Below are positions 11,573-21,553 of a stretch of DNA of 64,000 nt, piece by piece. The DNA is from Balanoglossus misakiensis (taxonomy: Eukaryota; Hemichordata). The DNA is taken from assembly GCA_040954595.2 (NCBI GenBank), contig CM082577.2:20522001-20586000 (forward strand), written 5' to 3'. Position 1 is the first letter of the stretch; every line of letters starts with the position of its first letter. The translations under genes and the position numbers were made by a program. Under the pieces are notes generated by a model. That model ran no database searches, was not told the DNA's origin, and was given only the letters and a program-made list of their open reading frames with translations.

Positions 11573-12307
11573 GGTGGCATTGCATGAAACCGTCGAGACT
11601 TTTTCAGAGGCCTATTTCTCATCAAAGACAAAGTTAAAACCCCCATAAATCATATATATTCAGAAAGCTGAGATTTTGAACTTTTGTTTGAGTTGCAAAT
11701 ATTATTGATCCCCGAAAATGGTGGCGATTTTGGGTGAAAAAAAAACATTTTTTGATATTATGTCATGAAATTTAAAATAGGTAAAAAAGTTGACCATGCA
11801 TCATGCATCTTAATATGTCATTCGAAATTAGAGTACACGTGCAAAAAAACGGTAATTTTGTTTTGCGTTATCTGCTTCCATTGAGGAGTAACAGCGTTTG
11901 AAAGTTAGATTTTTAGTAAAATTTGATCAAATTCACGGTGAGTTGTATTCAATCAGAGTTTATTCTCGCCAGGGACACTTTATCGACTAACAAAAATACT
12001 GTTTTGTTGGATGGGTCATACACAATCCCCAGTTAAAATTTGAGCAAATTCGGCTGACGCAGAGCGAAGCTATTTTCGTCTGAAGTTGTCAAGAGCAGCG
12101 AAAATGCAAACTGAGATAAACGGCCATTTGCATTGTTGACACCTATTTGTTAAGCTGTGAACTCATTCAGAAAAGTGCTATTTTGGGGTGATTATGCACC
12201 ATTTCCGCCAAGACGTATTAGTCAGGGTGTGGGTCAGTATAAGGCCTACCGATTTATGTAAAAAAGTAAAATTTGGCAAAAATCACAACTTTTCATGCAA
12301 TGCCACC
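11573..12307. mobile_element. 735-bp inverted-repeat DNA element in copy 2 ORF2
   Basis: Ends are GGTGGCATTGCATGAAA and its reverse complement TTTCATGCAATGCCACC. The flanks are TTAA on both sides (11569-11572 and 12308-12311), and removing the element plus one TTAA restores the ORF2 sequence found in copies 1, 3 and 5. TTAA duplication is typical of piggyBac-type elements. A TA duplication with ends AGGTGGC fits equally well. There is no transposase frame, so this is a non-autonomous copy. Confidence 0.82.
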
Positions 12308-12311
12308 TTAA

Positions 12312-14303
12312 TTAACACCGAGTCAGACAAAAACCCGTTAATTTTTACATTACTCATAATCTGGTTGTACAGTATGGAAATCCATTTAACAAAGTTGTCA
12401 CCGAACCTGAACGCCCTCAGTGTGTTAAGCAAATAATTGTGATCAACGCGATCTAAGGCTTTCATCTGATCAAATTTCAGAATAGCACCTGGACAGTTAC
12501 TGGACTCAACATGATGAATGAGATCTCTCATACAGAAAACATTGTCCACAATGTCACGACCTGGGACACAGCAAGTTTGATCCGGGCTGACAATTGAGGG
12601 CATAATTCTATTGAGCCTAATGGCGAGTGTTTTAGCAAGAATTTTGTAATCACAGTTGAGGAGGGTTATAGGACGCCAATTTTTAATGTAACGGGGGTCA
12701 CTGTCTGCTTTAGGGATTAAAGTAATAAGACCAGTTTTCCACTCAATAGGGAGAATGTTATTGGAGAAAATACAGTTGAAAATGTCAAGCAAATCATCTT
12801 TGATATCTTCCCAAAAGTGAAGATAAAATTCGTACGGTAAACCATCAGCGCCTGGGCTTTTATTATGAATACATTTAGAGAGGGCAAAAGTCACCTCTTC
12901 TACCGAAAACTCTGAATCGGCGGCAGCGCACTCCTCATCAGAAACAGTATTTGTGATGTAACTAAGGAAAGTATTTTGAAGTGCAAGATCACAAGGCTAA
13001 TTGTTATAAAGCTTAGAGTAAAATGTATGAGCTTCTGAGATTATATCAGTAATGTCAGTGAGAATTTCATTTTTGTCATTAATTAATGATTTAATGCATT
13101 TTCTTTCCTGCTTAGACTTTTCTAGGTTAAAGAAAAACCGAGTGGATTTCTCACCCTCCTCATACCACTGGATCTTAGAACGGATTAAGGCCCCCTGGGT
13201 TTCTAAGGAAATAATGTTGTCAAGGTCTTCCTGAATGATATGTGCATTAGTAAGATCATAGTCGGTGAAACGGTTAGCTTTGTTAAGTTCCCATTTTAGT
13301 TTTTTCTCTAAGGTTTTCTTCAAGTGGCGCCTCAATTTTGCCTGCTGTTTTGCATACTTCTGGGAAAATCTACGAATATTATGTTTTAAACACCCCCACC
13401 ACTGAATTTTATTACTTGTATAATTGAGGTCAAATTTAGACTTTTTAATGATATCCAAAATATTATTGACATAAACTTCATCCCTCAAGAGATTTTTATT
13501 GAGAGCCCAGACTCCCGGACCACGAGGCGAGTTATGGAAATTGAATTTGAACTGGATAAGTTCATGGTCGCTATAGGGAAAATGCATGATATGCGAACTT
13601 TGACACATGTGGACAATGCTTTCATGTATGAGAGCATAATCAATGCCACTCTGCTGGAGATTGCCATGGAGATACCGTTGCCAAGTACTTTCTCTGGCGT
13701 GAGGATGTTGTTTGCGCCAGATGTCTACAAGGGAAAAGTGTGTGATGAAGTTGAGCAAATGTTTCCGAGAAGGATCAGCATGGTTTAAAACACTGTTGGA
13801 TTGATCAAGGTAAGGATTAATTTTAGTGTTAAAATCACCAATAACAACATGTACGTAATCATCGAGAAAAAATGAGAAAGATCCTTCCAAAACTGCGTAC
13901 GGAGATGCGGTTGATTAGGAGAATAAATGTTGATGATATTAATATTGTGATGAGAAACCTGAATTTGTATGGAAATAATTCTTCCAGCAGAGTCGCATCG
14001 ATGACCAAGAATTTTGACCTCTGACCGTTTTCTCACAAGTATTGCTACCCCTCTCCTTGCAGGATCTGTACAATTATTATAAAAGAAATGAAAATCTGGA
14101 GCAATTTTGTTGTGGATGTGAACAGCGATGTGATTGTCCCAGAAGGTCTCCTGAAAACAGATGACGTCATGGTGGCCATTTTTACAAAATTGCAGAACAT
14201 GATCGAATGTGTGTAAATCAGAAAGGCCATTAGCGTTAACAGAACTTATAACAACCATGGTGACAACCAGGAGGAGAGGGCAGATGTTAAAAGTACTAAA
14301 CAT
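12312..14303 (-). pseudogene. ORF2 of copy 2, N-terminal part (endonuclease and RT start), broken
   Basis: The start MFSTFNICPLLL lies two bases after the ORF1 stop. The frame shifts at about 13866 because a run of seven As in copy 3 is six here, ending the frame after SHFF. It is readable again as 13890-12997 and stops at a nonsense codon (GAG/AAG to TAG, near 12999) after FYSKLYNN. It continues from 12995 through KSPGADGL and FDQMKALDRVD to the insertion. Motif A has AL where other copies have AF. Confidence 0.88.
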
Positions 14304-14305
14304 TG

Positions 14306-15514
14306 TTATTTACTAGTGCATTTTTGTTTATCCTTATCATCATTTTGTGGCTTTTTTCGTTCTACTAAATTTGGTGTAAAACGTTTTTTCGGGGGTCTAC
14401 CTGTTTTGCTGGCTTGAATCTCAGTGTCTTTAGAGTTCATGTCATCTGATTTGCGGCGTTTAACCTGGCAGTTTGCGATCGCTGTTTCATCTACGTCCAT
14501 TTCACTGTTTTGTTGACTTTGTTCCTGTTCTGCTACTGTTGTTGTTTGGTGTACTGAAATGTCCTCTCCATGATCCTGCAGCCGCTCATCTGCTGATGTT
14601 TGCTGTTCCTCAGCTTGCACGTCGCTTGCTTGTCCCTGTACACTGCATTGTTCTGCTATTTGTTGTTCACTTCCAATGTCCGTGGTTGGGTTTTCAGTTA
14701 CTTCATTTACCTGTTCCGAGTCGATTGCGTGATCCTCACCTTGTTCCTCTTCATCAGAATATTGTTGGATAATATCGTCTACATCCCCATCACCATATAT
14801 TATAGCTTCACATTCCTTTGCCTTATGGCCGACTCTGTCACATTTATAACATCTGTAATTTCCACAGGCACGTTCTAGGTGACCCTTTTCATGGCAGCGT
14901 TTGCATTCATATTTCGGGCAGTTGTATATAAGGTGCGAAGAATCCAAGCAATAGTTGCAGACTTTAGATTGATTAGAATGTAACAATCGAACATAGGGAC
15001 CATTACGTTCAAACTTGACAGCATAGGGAAGAGATTTTACTGATACCGGCAATTCAATACGTACGAATCGTGTTCCTGTCTCTACCTCAGGTTCCTCTTC
15101 GTAGTATTTCCTCACGACTGGTCCTCTGATGGTACATCCATACTCTTTTAATTTATCCGTTATTTCATCATCTGTTGTGTACGCAGGAACGTTGAAAAAA
15201 GAAACAGTTAACAAATTACGCACTAGGCCTTGAACATCGACAGGACTTCCGTCAACAGCAAAGCCCTCATCCAGCACCAGTTCAGTGTCTTCATTGTCTT
15301 GTAGTGTCATTTGCCAGAGTCCGTTGACTTTCACACATGCAATGACACTGCTCTGTCCAGTTTTCTCTTTCACGGCTCTTATTAACTGAATGGGCGAGTA
15401 ATCTTCATCGGTAATACATATTGTATTCAATCTGGAGGCAGTCTTTGAAGAAGTCCGACATATAGGCCTTTCACTCCGCTGACGAGCACCTGGCGAGCCA
15501 GGCAGGGCAGCCAT
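14306..15514 (-). CDS. ORF1 of copy 2: type A Gag-like RNA-binding protein, intact
   Basis: 402 residues, MAALPGSPGARQ to KQKCTSK. ORF1 proteins of Tx1/L1-type elements bind the element RNA and form the ribonucleoprotein that reverse transcription uses. Residues about 35-165 form a folded N-terminal domain (probably RRM-like). Three CCHC knuckles follow around 185-235 (CNYCLDSSHLIYNC, CKRCHEKGHLERAC, CYKCDRVGHKAKEC), then an acidic Gln/Glu-rich region and a basic tail. The protein is clearly diverged from type B of copies 1 and 3 through most of its length, though the knuckle spacing and the last residues match. ORF2 begins two bases after the stop. The frame is open, but ORF2 of this copy is dead. 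RRM assignment is inference. Confidence 0.85.
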   Translation of the reverse strand: MAALPGSPGARQRSERPICRTSSKTASRLNTICITDEDYSPIQLIRAVKEKTGQSSVIACVKVNGLWQMTLQDNEDTELVLDEGFAVDGSPVDVQGLVRNLLTVSFFNVPAYTTDDEITDKLKEYGCTIRGPVVRKYYEEEPEVETGTRFVRIELPVSVKSLPYAVKFERNGPYVRLLHSNQSKVCNYCLDSSHLIYNCPKYECKRCHEKGHLERACGNYRCYKCDRVGHKAKECEAIIYGDGDVDDIIQQYSDEEEQGEDHAIDSEQVNEVTENPTTDIGSEQQIAEQCSVQGQASDVQAEEQQTSADERLQDHGEDISVHQTTTVAEQEQSQQNSEMDVDETAIANCQVKRRKSDDMNSKDTEIQASKTGRPPKKRFTPNLVERKKPQNDDKDKQKCTSK

Positions 15515-15711
15515 ATTGGCGACGCCCTGCCGGGTGACGTGGCAAAAAAAGGAAGATTTGAAAACTCAACAAATCTTCAAAATACCCTGGAAGTTTGTCT
15601 AAATAGCACTTATACCAGCACCAGTATATCCAAAGGCGAAAGTATTGAGTCCGGAAGGCACCAAATCGGTCAGATTAAACACGATTGGCAGAGCTCTCGT
15701 TCGACACGTCT

Positions 15712-15756
15712 GCATCAGACGAGAACCGGCTAATTCTACGTGGTATGGCCGTAGGC
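15712..15756 (-). pseudogene. 5S rRNA 5' fragment (nt 1-45) at the 5' end of copy 2
   Basis: The 45-bp 5' piece of a 5S gene abuts the 5' end of copy 2. The two bases at the junction differ from 5S (GC in place of TG on the plus strand), and the piece has CTAATT in place of CTTATT at nt 25-26. Confidence 0.88.
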
Positions 15757-16014
15757 GAATGATGGTTGGATTTCTCCTACTATAAACCTGAATCCTACAC
15801 CATAGAACACATAGTCCGACTTGGCTAATTTTTGTGGGTAACCGATCGACCTTCCATAGCTTATAAGGCAAGTAGGATAAAAAAATATGGTTTGTTTTGT
15901 TTTGCAAAAAGTGGTTTTAAAATTCAGACACTTGCAGAAAGAGGAACAAACGGACACTTGCGACAAAATATTATCCTTCAGGCTACTCTTTAATGGAAAC
16001 GTTGGAAAAAAATG

Positions 16015-16134
16015 AAGCCTACAGCACGTAGTATTCCCAGGCGGTCTCCCATCCAAGTACTAACTACGCCCAACACAGGTTTGCTTCGGTGATCAGACGA
16101 GAACCGGCTTATTCTACGTGGTATGGCCGTAGGC
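16015..16134 (-). rRNA. 5S rRNA gene, block 1 unit 1
   Basis: Complete 120-nt copy with C60T. Confidence 0.92.
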
Positions 16135-16393
16135 GAAAGATGGTTGAATTTCTCCTACTATAAACCTGAATCCTACACCATTGAACACATAGTCCGACTT
16201 GGCTAATTTTTGTGGGTAACCGATCGACCTTCCATACCTTATAAGGCAAGTAGGATAAAAAAATATGGTTTGTTTTGTTTTGCAAAAAGTGGTTTTAAAA
16301 TTCAGACACTCGCAGAAAGAGGAAGAAACGGACACTTGCGACGAAAATATTATCCATCAAGCTACTCTTTAATGGAAAAGTTGGGAAAAAATG

Positions 16394-16513
16394 AAGCCTA
16401 CAGCACGTAGTATTCCCAGGCGGTCTCCCATCCAAGTAGTAACTACGTCCAACGCACGTTTGGTTCGGTGATCAGACGAGAACCGGCTTATTCTACGTGG
16501 TATGGCCGTAGGC
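16394..16513 (-). pseudogene. 5S rRNA copy with four changes in the internal promoter
   Basis: Full length, but with G51C, C57G, G66A and G75C, clustered in the A-box/intermediate-element region. The identical set occurs at 24002-24121. Probably impaired for TFIIIA binding. This is inference. Confidence 0.8.
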
Positions 16514-16756
16514 GAAAGATGGTTGAATTTCTCCTACTATAAACCTGAATCCTACACCATAGAACACATAGTCCGACTTGGCTAATTTTTGTGGGTAACC
16601 GATCGACCTTCCATAGCTTATAAGGCAACTAGGATAATAAAATATGGTTTGTTTTGTTTTGCAAAAAGTGGTTTTAAAATTCAGACACTTGCAGAAAGAG
16701 GAAGAAACGGACACTTGCGACAAAATATTATCCTTCAGGCTACTCTTTAAAAAATG

Positions 16757-16876
16757 AAGCCTACAGCATGTAGTATTCCCAGGCGGTCTCCCATCCAAGT
16801 TCTAACTACGCCCAACGCAGGTTTGCTTCGGTGATCAGACGAGAACGGGCTTATTCTACGTGGTATGACCGTAGGC
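16757..16876 (-). rRNA. 5S rRNA gene, block 1 unit 3 (variant)
   Basis: Complete length with C9T, G30C, T76A and G108A. C9T and G108A recur in a set of right-arm units. The upstream spacer lacks about 15 bp next to the 3' flank. Confidence 0.85.
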
Positions 16877-17136
16877 GAAAGATGGTTTGATTTTCTCCTA
16901 CTATAAACCTGAATCCTACACCATTGAACACATAGCCCGACTTGGCTAATTTTGTGGGTAACCGATCGACCTTCCATAGCTTATAAGGCAAGTGGGATAA
17001 AAAAATATGGTTTGTTTTGTTCTGCAAAAAGTGTTTTTAGAATTCAGACACTTGCAGAAAGAGGAAGAAACGGACACTTGCGACGAAAATATTATCCATC
17101 AAGCTACTCTTTAATGGAAAAGTTGGAAAAAAAATG

Positions 17137-17232
17137 AAGCCTACAGCACGTAGTATTCCCAGGCGGTCTCCCATCCAAGTACTAACTACGCCCAACGCAG
17201 GTTTGCTTCGGTGATCAGACGAGAACCGGCTT
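17137..17232 (-). pseudogene. 5S rRNA gene interrupted by copy 3 (nt 25-120)
   Basis: Holds nt 25-120 of an otherwise consensus gene. The first 21 bases (nt 25-45, at 17212-17232) are one copy of the target-site duplication of copy 3. Confidence 0.94.
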
Positions 17233-17633
17233 TTTTTTTTTTTTATCTTTTATTAAAAAGGACAGGCCCACTGGCTTGCCCTGTTAAAAATAAATTGTAC
17301 ATTACAAGTGGCTTGTAATTACAGTGAAAGATTCATATTAAATAAATTCCATAAATTCACAACATGTTACACTACTAATGCAAATCATTACAATATTGAT
17401 GAAAAAACATACACCGGAATGAATGCATGTGTAATCAAATAATTCAACATAAACAATCTTTAAATTCACAATATTGCAATACAGCATTCCATCATTTATG
17501 TAAGTCCTACTACAATCTGTCATAGAATTGTGACATACAATTTAATTACAGGAACAATTACTAGTAAAAAGATGGTATGTAACACCAGAGGGCGCCAGGT
17601 TCAACTGAAGGTGACATCATAGACAAAAAGACT
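17233..17633 (-). other. 3' UTR and A-tail of copy 3
   Basis: About 400 bp. AATAAA lies just before GAT and the A-run. The 3' end is the best preserved part among all copies (3309, 17233, 24475 and 44676 ends), consistent with recognition by the element's own reverse transcriptase. Confidence 0.75.
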
Positions 17634-20600
17634 CTAAAAATTGAAGGTAAAGTCAAAATCTTTTACCGTTACAAGTACATTGTTTTGTGCAAAGATGCTT
17701 TCAAATAGCGCAACATCATCACTTGCTTTGCACCTGTTATATTCAAAAGTGATTTTCTGTTTTAATTTGTACTTAAAGAACTTGATCAAGTCGATTTTCC
17801 GAGTACAACGCTTGTATGCTAATCTTCTACTATGAATTGTATAACGTGAGAGTGTCAATAAAATATTGATCAGCGTGTACTCGTACTTGTCATCCTTGGC
17901 AGTATAACCAAATAACATCATTAGAATTCTATCTGTTGGGTTAAACTTATTTACATTACTGGCACTGTAGATATACGCAAAAACAAGTTGCCACAAGGAT
18001 TGAATTGTCTGGCAGCACACAAACAAATGGTACACGTCTTCGGGAAAAAATGTGCAGAAGTCACAAATCGGACTGAGGATTTTGCCTGCTTTGTAAAGAC
18101 GAAGATTACTAAAAACAGCGTTGTGACAAATGAGATAATCAAGATCACCCAGGTAATTATCCTTGAAATTTGTGTAAACGATTGGCCAAACCTTACTAAA
18201 ATCAAAGTTAGGCAGGTGGAAAAGCCAATACTGAACACCCGTGGGCACTGTTTTTCTCAGATGCCGAGCTATTGTAGTAATGTGTCTAACCTTAAGAGAA
18301 TGGAAAGGAACACGTTGATCATGAGCATTAACAATAAAGAGAGACGGGTTTTTGTCCACTTTGTTATAATCTTTGTGATTACCCTGCAGAATATCATGCC
18401 ACTTTTGAGGAATTGAATTGAGGATAATATGGTACTGCTTCTCAACAGTATTGCTTGTGGGAGTGTCCGGATGGGCCAATGAAACCATGTCACCAATTGC
18501 ATCAACAGGTAGGAACCCAGGAATGACCTCGTATAACAAATCCCTGATTTTGACAATGCCAGCTGAACTGAAAAGTTTTATATTCGCCAGGGGGCGCCCT
18601 TCAACACTTGTAATGAATGGGTTATGAAAAATGGGTTCATTGATAATTTCATCGTAGGAAACTGGTTGTGCACGAAAATACTTGAAAAGATGCGACCAAG
18701 ACTGAAACAATTCCCTGTAGAATATAGAACACTGACGTAAGTTGGTAGGATAAAGTAACATTTTAAAAGTGTCAACACCACAATTGAGATCGAGATACTT
18801 ATTTAAGTTGTAGGTGAAAAACAGCTTGAATTTGTGAACATAATCTTTATCCAGCATTTTACACAACCACTTGAGACGAAGTGCATGCACTTTGTCTTGA
18901 ATATTTGTGACTTTAAGTCCCCCATCTTGAATGTCGGAAGTGATGACATCATATTTCACCCTGTGATGACCTTTGCTCCAGAAGAAATTACAGATGTGCT
19001 CATTCAAAATTTGTATGTGTTGCTGAGGCAAAGAAACAACCGATGCCCGGTACCACAGAGTAGACGTAACAAGGGAGTTGATAATGAGGGTTTTCCCTTT
19101 GTAGGACAATTTACGAAATGACCAAGATTTCAGAATTCTACAGATTTTTGGAATGCGCTGAGCCCAATTGAAATCATCAGCAACTGATTTGTCATGACTC
19201 AACATGACACCAAGAATGACCATGCCATCCGGTTGAAGCTTGACAGGTAAGGGGCAGTCGGTACGCCCTCTATTGTTTCCTATCCACATCAATGCACTTT
19301 TGTTCAATTTAACCTTTGACCCAGAAGCTTTACCATAATCACAAAAGACCTGATACGCTTCGCGGATAGAATGGTCATCGCTAACGGTAAGTGTGGTATC
19401 ATCAGCATGTTGATAAACTAAGGAAGATACAGTACTGCCAGGAATTTGAATACCATGAATGATGTGGTTACGCTGAATAGCGGCATTTAGAGGCTCAGCC
19501 GACAGCACGTACAACATTGCTGACAGCGGGCACCCTTGTCTGACACTTCGTTTAATTAACACCGAGTCAGACAAAAGCCCGTTAATTTTTACATTACTCA
19601 TAACCTGGTTGTACAGTATGGAAATCCATTTAACAAAATTGTCACCGAACCTGAACGCCCTCAGTGTGTTAAGCAGATACTTGTGATCAACACGATCAAA
19701 GGCTTTCATCTGATCAAATTTCAGAATAGCACCTGGACAGTTACTGGACTCAACATGATGAATGAGATCTCTCATACAGAAAACATTGTCCACAATATCA
19801 CGACCTGGGACACAGCAAGTTTGATCCGGGCTGACAATGGAGGGCATAATTCTATTGAGCCTAATGGCGGGTGTTTTAGCAAGAATTTTGTAATCACAGT
19901 TGAGGAGGGTTATAGGACGCCAATTTTTAATGTAACGGGGGTCACTGTCTGCTTTAGGGATTAAAGTAATAAGACCAGTTTTCCACTCATCGGGGAGAAT
20001 GTTATTGGAGAAAATACAGTTGAAAATGTCAAGCAAATCATCTTTGATATCTTCCCAAAAGTGAAGATAAAACTCGTACGGTAAACCATCAGCGCCCGGG
20101 CTTTTATTATGAATACATTTAGAGAGGGCAAAAGTCACCTCTTCTACCGAAAACTCTGAATCGGCGGCAGCGCACTCCTCATCAGAAACAGTATTTGTGA
20201 TGTAACCAAGGAAAGTATTTTGAAGTGCAAGATCACAAGGCTTATTGTTATAAAGCTTAGAGTAAAATGTATGAGCTTCTGAGATTATATCAGTAATGTC
20301 AGTGAGAATTTCATTGTTGTCAGTAATTAGTGATTTGATGCATTTTCTTTCCTGCTTAGACTTTTCTAGGTTAAAGAAAAACCGAGTGGATTTCTCACCC
20401 TCCTCATACCACTGGATCTTAGAACGGATTAAGGCCCCCTGGGTTTCTAAGGAAATAATGTTGTCAAGGTCTTCCTGAATGATATGTGCGTTAGTAAGAT
20501 CATAGTCGGTGAAACGGTTAGCTTTGTTAAGTTCCCATTTTAGTTTTTTCTCTAAGGTTTTCTTCAAGTGGCGCCTCAATTTTGCCTGCTGTTTTGCATA

Positions 20601-21551
20601 CTTCTGGGAAAATCTACGAATATTATGTTTTAAACACCTCCACCACTGAATTTTATTACTTGTATAATGGAGGTCAAATTTAGACTTTTTAATGATATCC
20701 AAAATATTATTGACATAAACTTCGTCCCTCAAGAGATTTTTATTGAGAGCCCAGACTCCCGGACCACGAGGTGAGTTATGGAAATTGAATTTGAACTGGA
20801 TAAGTTCATGGTCGCTATAGGGAAAATGCATGATATGAGAACTTTGACACATGTGGACAATGCTTTCATGTATGAGAGCATAATCAATGCGACTCTGCTG
20901 GAGATTGGCATGCAGATACCGTTGCCAAGTACTTTCTCTGGCGTGAGGATGTTGTTTGCGCCAGATGTCTACAAGGGAAAAGTGCGTGATGAAGTTGAGC
21001 AAATGTTTCCGAGACGGATCAGCATGGTTTAAAACACTGTTGGATTGATCAAGGTAAGGATTAATTTTAGTATTGAAATCACCTATAACAACATGCACGT
21101 AATCATCGAGAAAAAAATGGGAAAGATCCTTCCAAAACTGCGTACGGAGATGAGGTTGATTAGGAGAGTAAATGTTGATGATATTAATATTGTGATGAGA
21201 AACCTGAATTTGCATGGAAATAATTCTTCCAGCAGAGTCGCATCGATGACCAAGAATTTTGACCTCTGACCGTTTTCTCACAAGTATTGCTACCCCTCTC
21301 CTCCTTGCAGGATCTGTACAATTATTATAAAAGAAATGAAAATCTGGAGCAATTTTGTTGTGGATGTGAACAGCGGTGTGATTGTCCCAAAAGGTCTCCT
21401 GAAAACAAATGATGTCATGGTGGCTATTGTTACAGAATTGCAGAACACGATCAAATGTTTGTAACTCAGAAAGACCATTAGCGTTAACTGAACTTATAAG
21501 AACCATGGTGACAACCAGGAGGAGAGGGCAGATGTTAAAGGTACAATCCAT
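17634..21551 (-). CDS. ORF2 of copy 3: APE endonuclease / reverse transcriptase, intact
   Basis: 1305 residues. It nicks the 5S target and copies the element RNA onto the nick (target-primed reverse transcription). APE-type endonuclease, about residues 15-255: N23/N25 (SVNANGL), E52 (CFQET), Y129 (NIYSPN), D158 and N160 (GDFNT), D223 (SRIDY), S246-D247-H248. Reverse transcriptase, about 470-780: KSPGADGLPYEF, WRPITLLNCDYKI, catalytic D613 in FDQMKAFDRVD, RQGCPLSAML at 671, and D717/D718 in the QHADDTT box. Position 715 is His where Tyr or Phe is usual, in every copy here. C-terminal Cys/His motif CDFC...H...C from 1163. The start Met lies two bases after the ORF1 stop, suggesting termination-reinitiation. 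No host gene is involved. Confidence 0.95.
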   Translation of the reverse strand: MDCTFNICPLLLVVTMVLISSVNANGLSELQTFDRVLQFCNNSHHDIICFQETFWDNHTAVHIHNKIAPDFHFFYNNCTDPARRRGVAILVRKRSEVKILGHRCDSAGRIISMQIQVSHHNINIINIYSPNQPHLRTQFWKDLSHFFLDDYVHVVIGDFNTKINPYLDQSNSVLNHADPSRKHLLNFITHFSLVDIWRKQHPHARESTWQRYLHANLQQSRIDYALIHESIVHMCQSSHIMHFPYSDHELIQFKFNFHNSPRGPGVWALNKNLLRDEVYVNNILDIIKKSKFDLHYTSNKIQWWRCLKHNIRRFSQKYAKQQAKLRRHLKKTLEKKLKWELNKANRFTDYDLTNAHIIQEDLDNIISLETQGALIRSKIQWYEEGEKSTRFFFNLEKSKQERKCIKSLITDNNEILTDITDIISEAHTFYSKLYNNKPCDLALQNTFLGYITNTVSDEECAAADSEFSVEEVTFALSKCIHNKSPGADGLPYEFYLHFWEDIKDDLLDIFNCIFSNNILPDEWKTGLITLIPKADSDPRYIKNWRPITLLNCDYKILAKTPAIRLNRIMPSIVSPDQTCCVPGRDIVDNVFCMRDLIHHVESSNCPGAILKFDQMKAFDRVDHKYLLNTLRAFRFGDNFVKWISILYNQVMSNVKINGLLSDSVLIKRSVRQGCPLSAMLYVLSAEPLNAAIQRNHIIHGIQIPGSTVSSLVYQHADDTTLTVSDDHSIREAYQVFCDYGKASGSKVKLNKSALMWIGNNRGRTDCPLPVKLQPDGMVILGVMLSHDKSVADDFNWAQRIPKICRILKSWSFRKLSYKGKTLIINSLVTSTLWYRASVVSLPQQHIQILNEHICNFFWSKGHHRVKYDVITSDIQDGGLKVTNIQDKVHALRLKWLCKMLDKDYVHKFKLFFTYNLNKYLDLNCGVDTFKMLLYPTNLRQCSIFYRELFQSWSHLFKYFRAQPVSYDEIINEPIFHNPFITSVEGRPLANIKLFSSAGIVKIRDLLYEVIPGFLPVDAIGDMVSLAHPDTPTSNTVEKQYHIILNSIPQKWHDILQGNHKDYNKVDKNPSLFIVNAHDQRVPFHSLKVRHITTIARHLRKTVPTGVQYWLFHLPNFDFSKVWPIVYTNFKDNYLGDLDYLICHNAVFSNLRLYKAGKILSPICDFCTFFPEDVYHLFVCCQTIQSLWQLVFAYIYSASNVNKFNPTDRILMMLFGYTAKDDKYEYTLINILLTLSRYTIHSRRLAYKRCTRKIDLIKFFKYKLKQKITFEYNRCKASDDVALFESIFAQNNVLVTVKDFDFTFNF

Positions 21552-21553
21552 TG

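Larger units (their letters stand above)
9677..15711 (-). mobile_element. 5S-targeted non-LTR retrotransposon, copy 2 (ORF1 type A, 3'-truncated)
   Basis: 5' UTR (15711-15515), ORF1 intact (15514-14306), ORF2 broken (14303 to about 9677), no 3' UTR. The 5' end joins a 5S fragment at 15712. A 735-bp inverted-repeat element sits in the RT region (11573-12307). The outer ends of the fused copy 2/copy 1 pair (15712-15731 and 3289-3308) both carry 5S nt 25-43, so the pair occupies what looks like one target site. Confidence 0.92.
15757..17136 (-). repeat. 5S units with divergent central-type spacer, block 1
   Basis: Three complete units plus flanks. The spacer differs from the outer arrays, with CAGACACTTGCAGAAAGAGG where the arms have CAGGCACTTTCAGAAAAGG. 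It is closely similar to block 2 (22976-24378), including a shared mutated gene, so the two blocks are duplicates. Confidence 0.9.
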
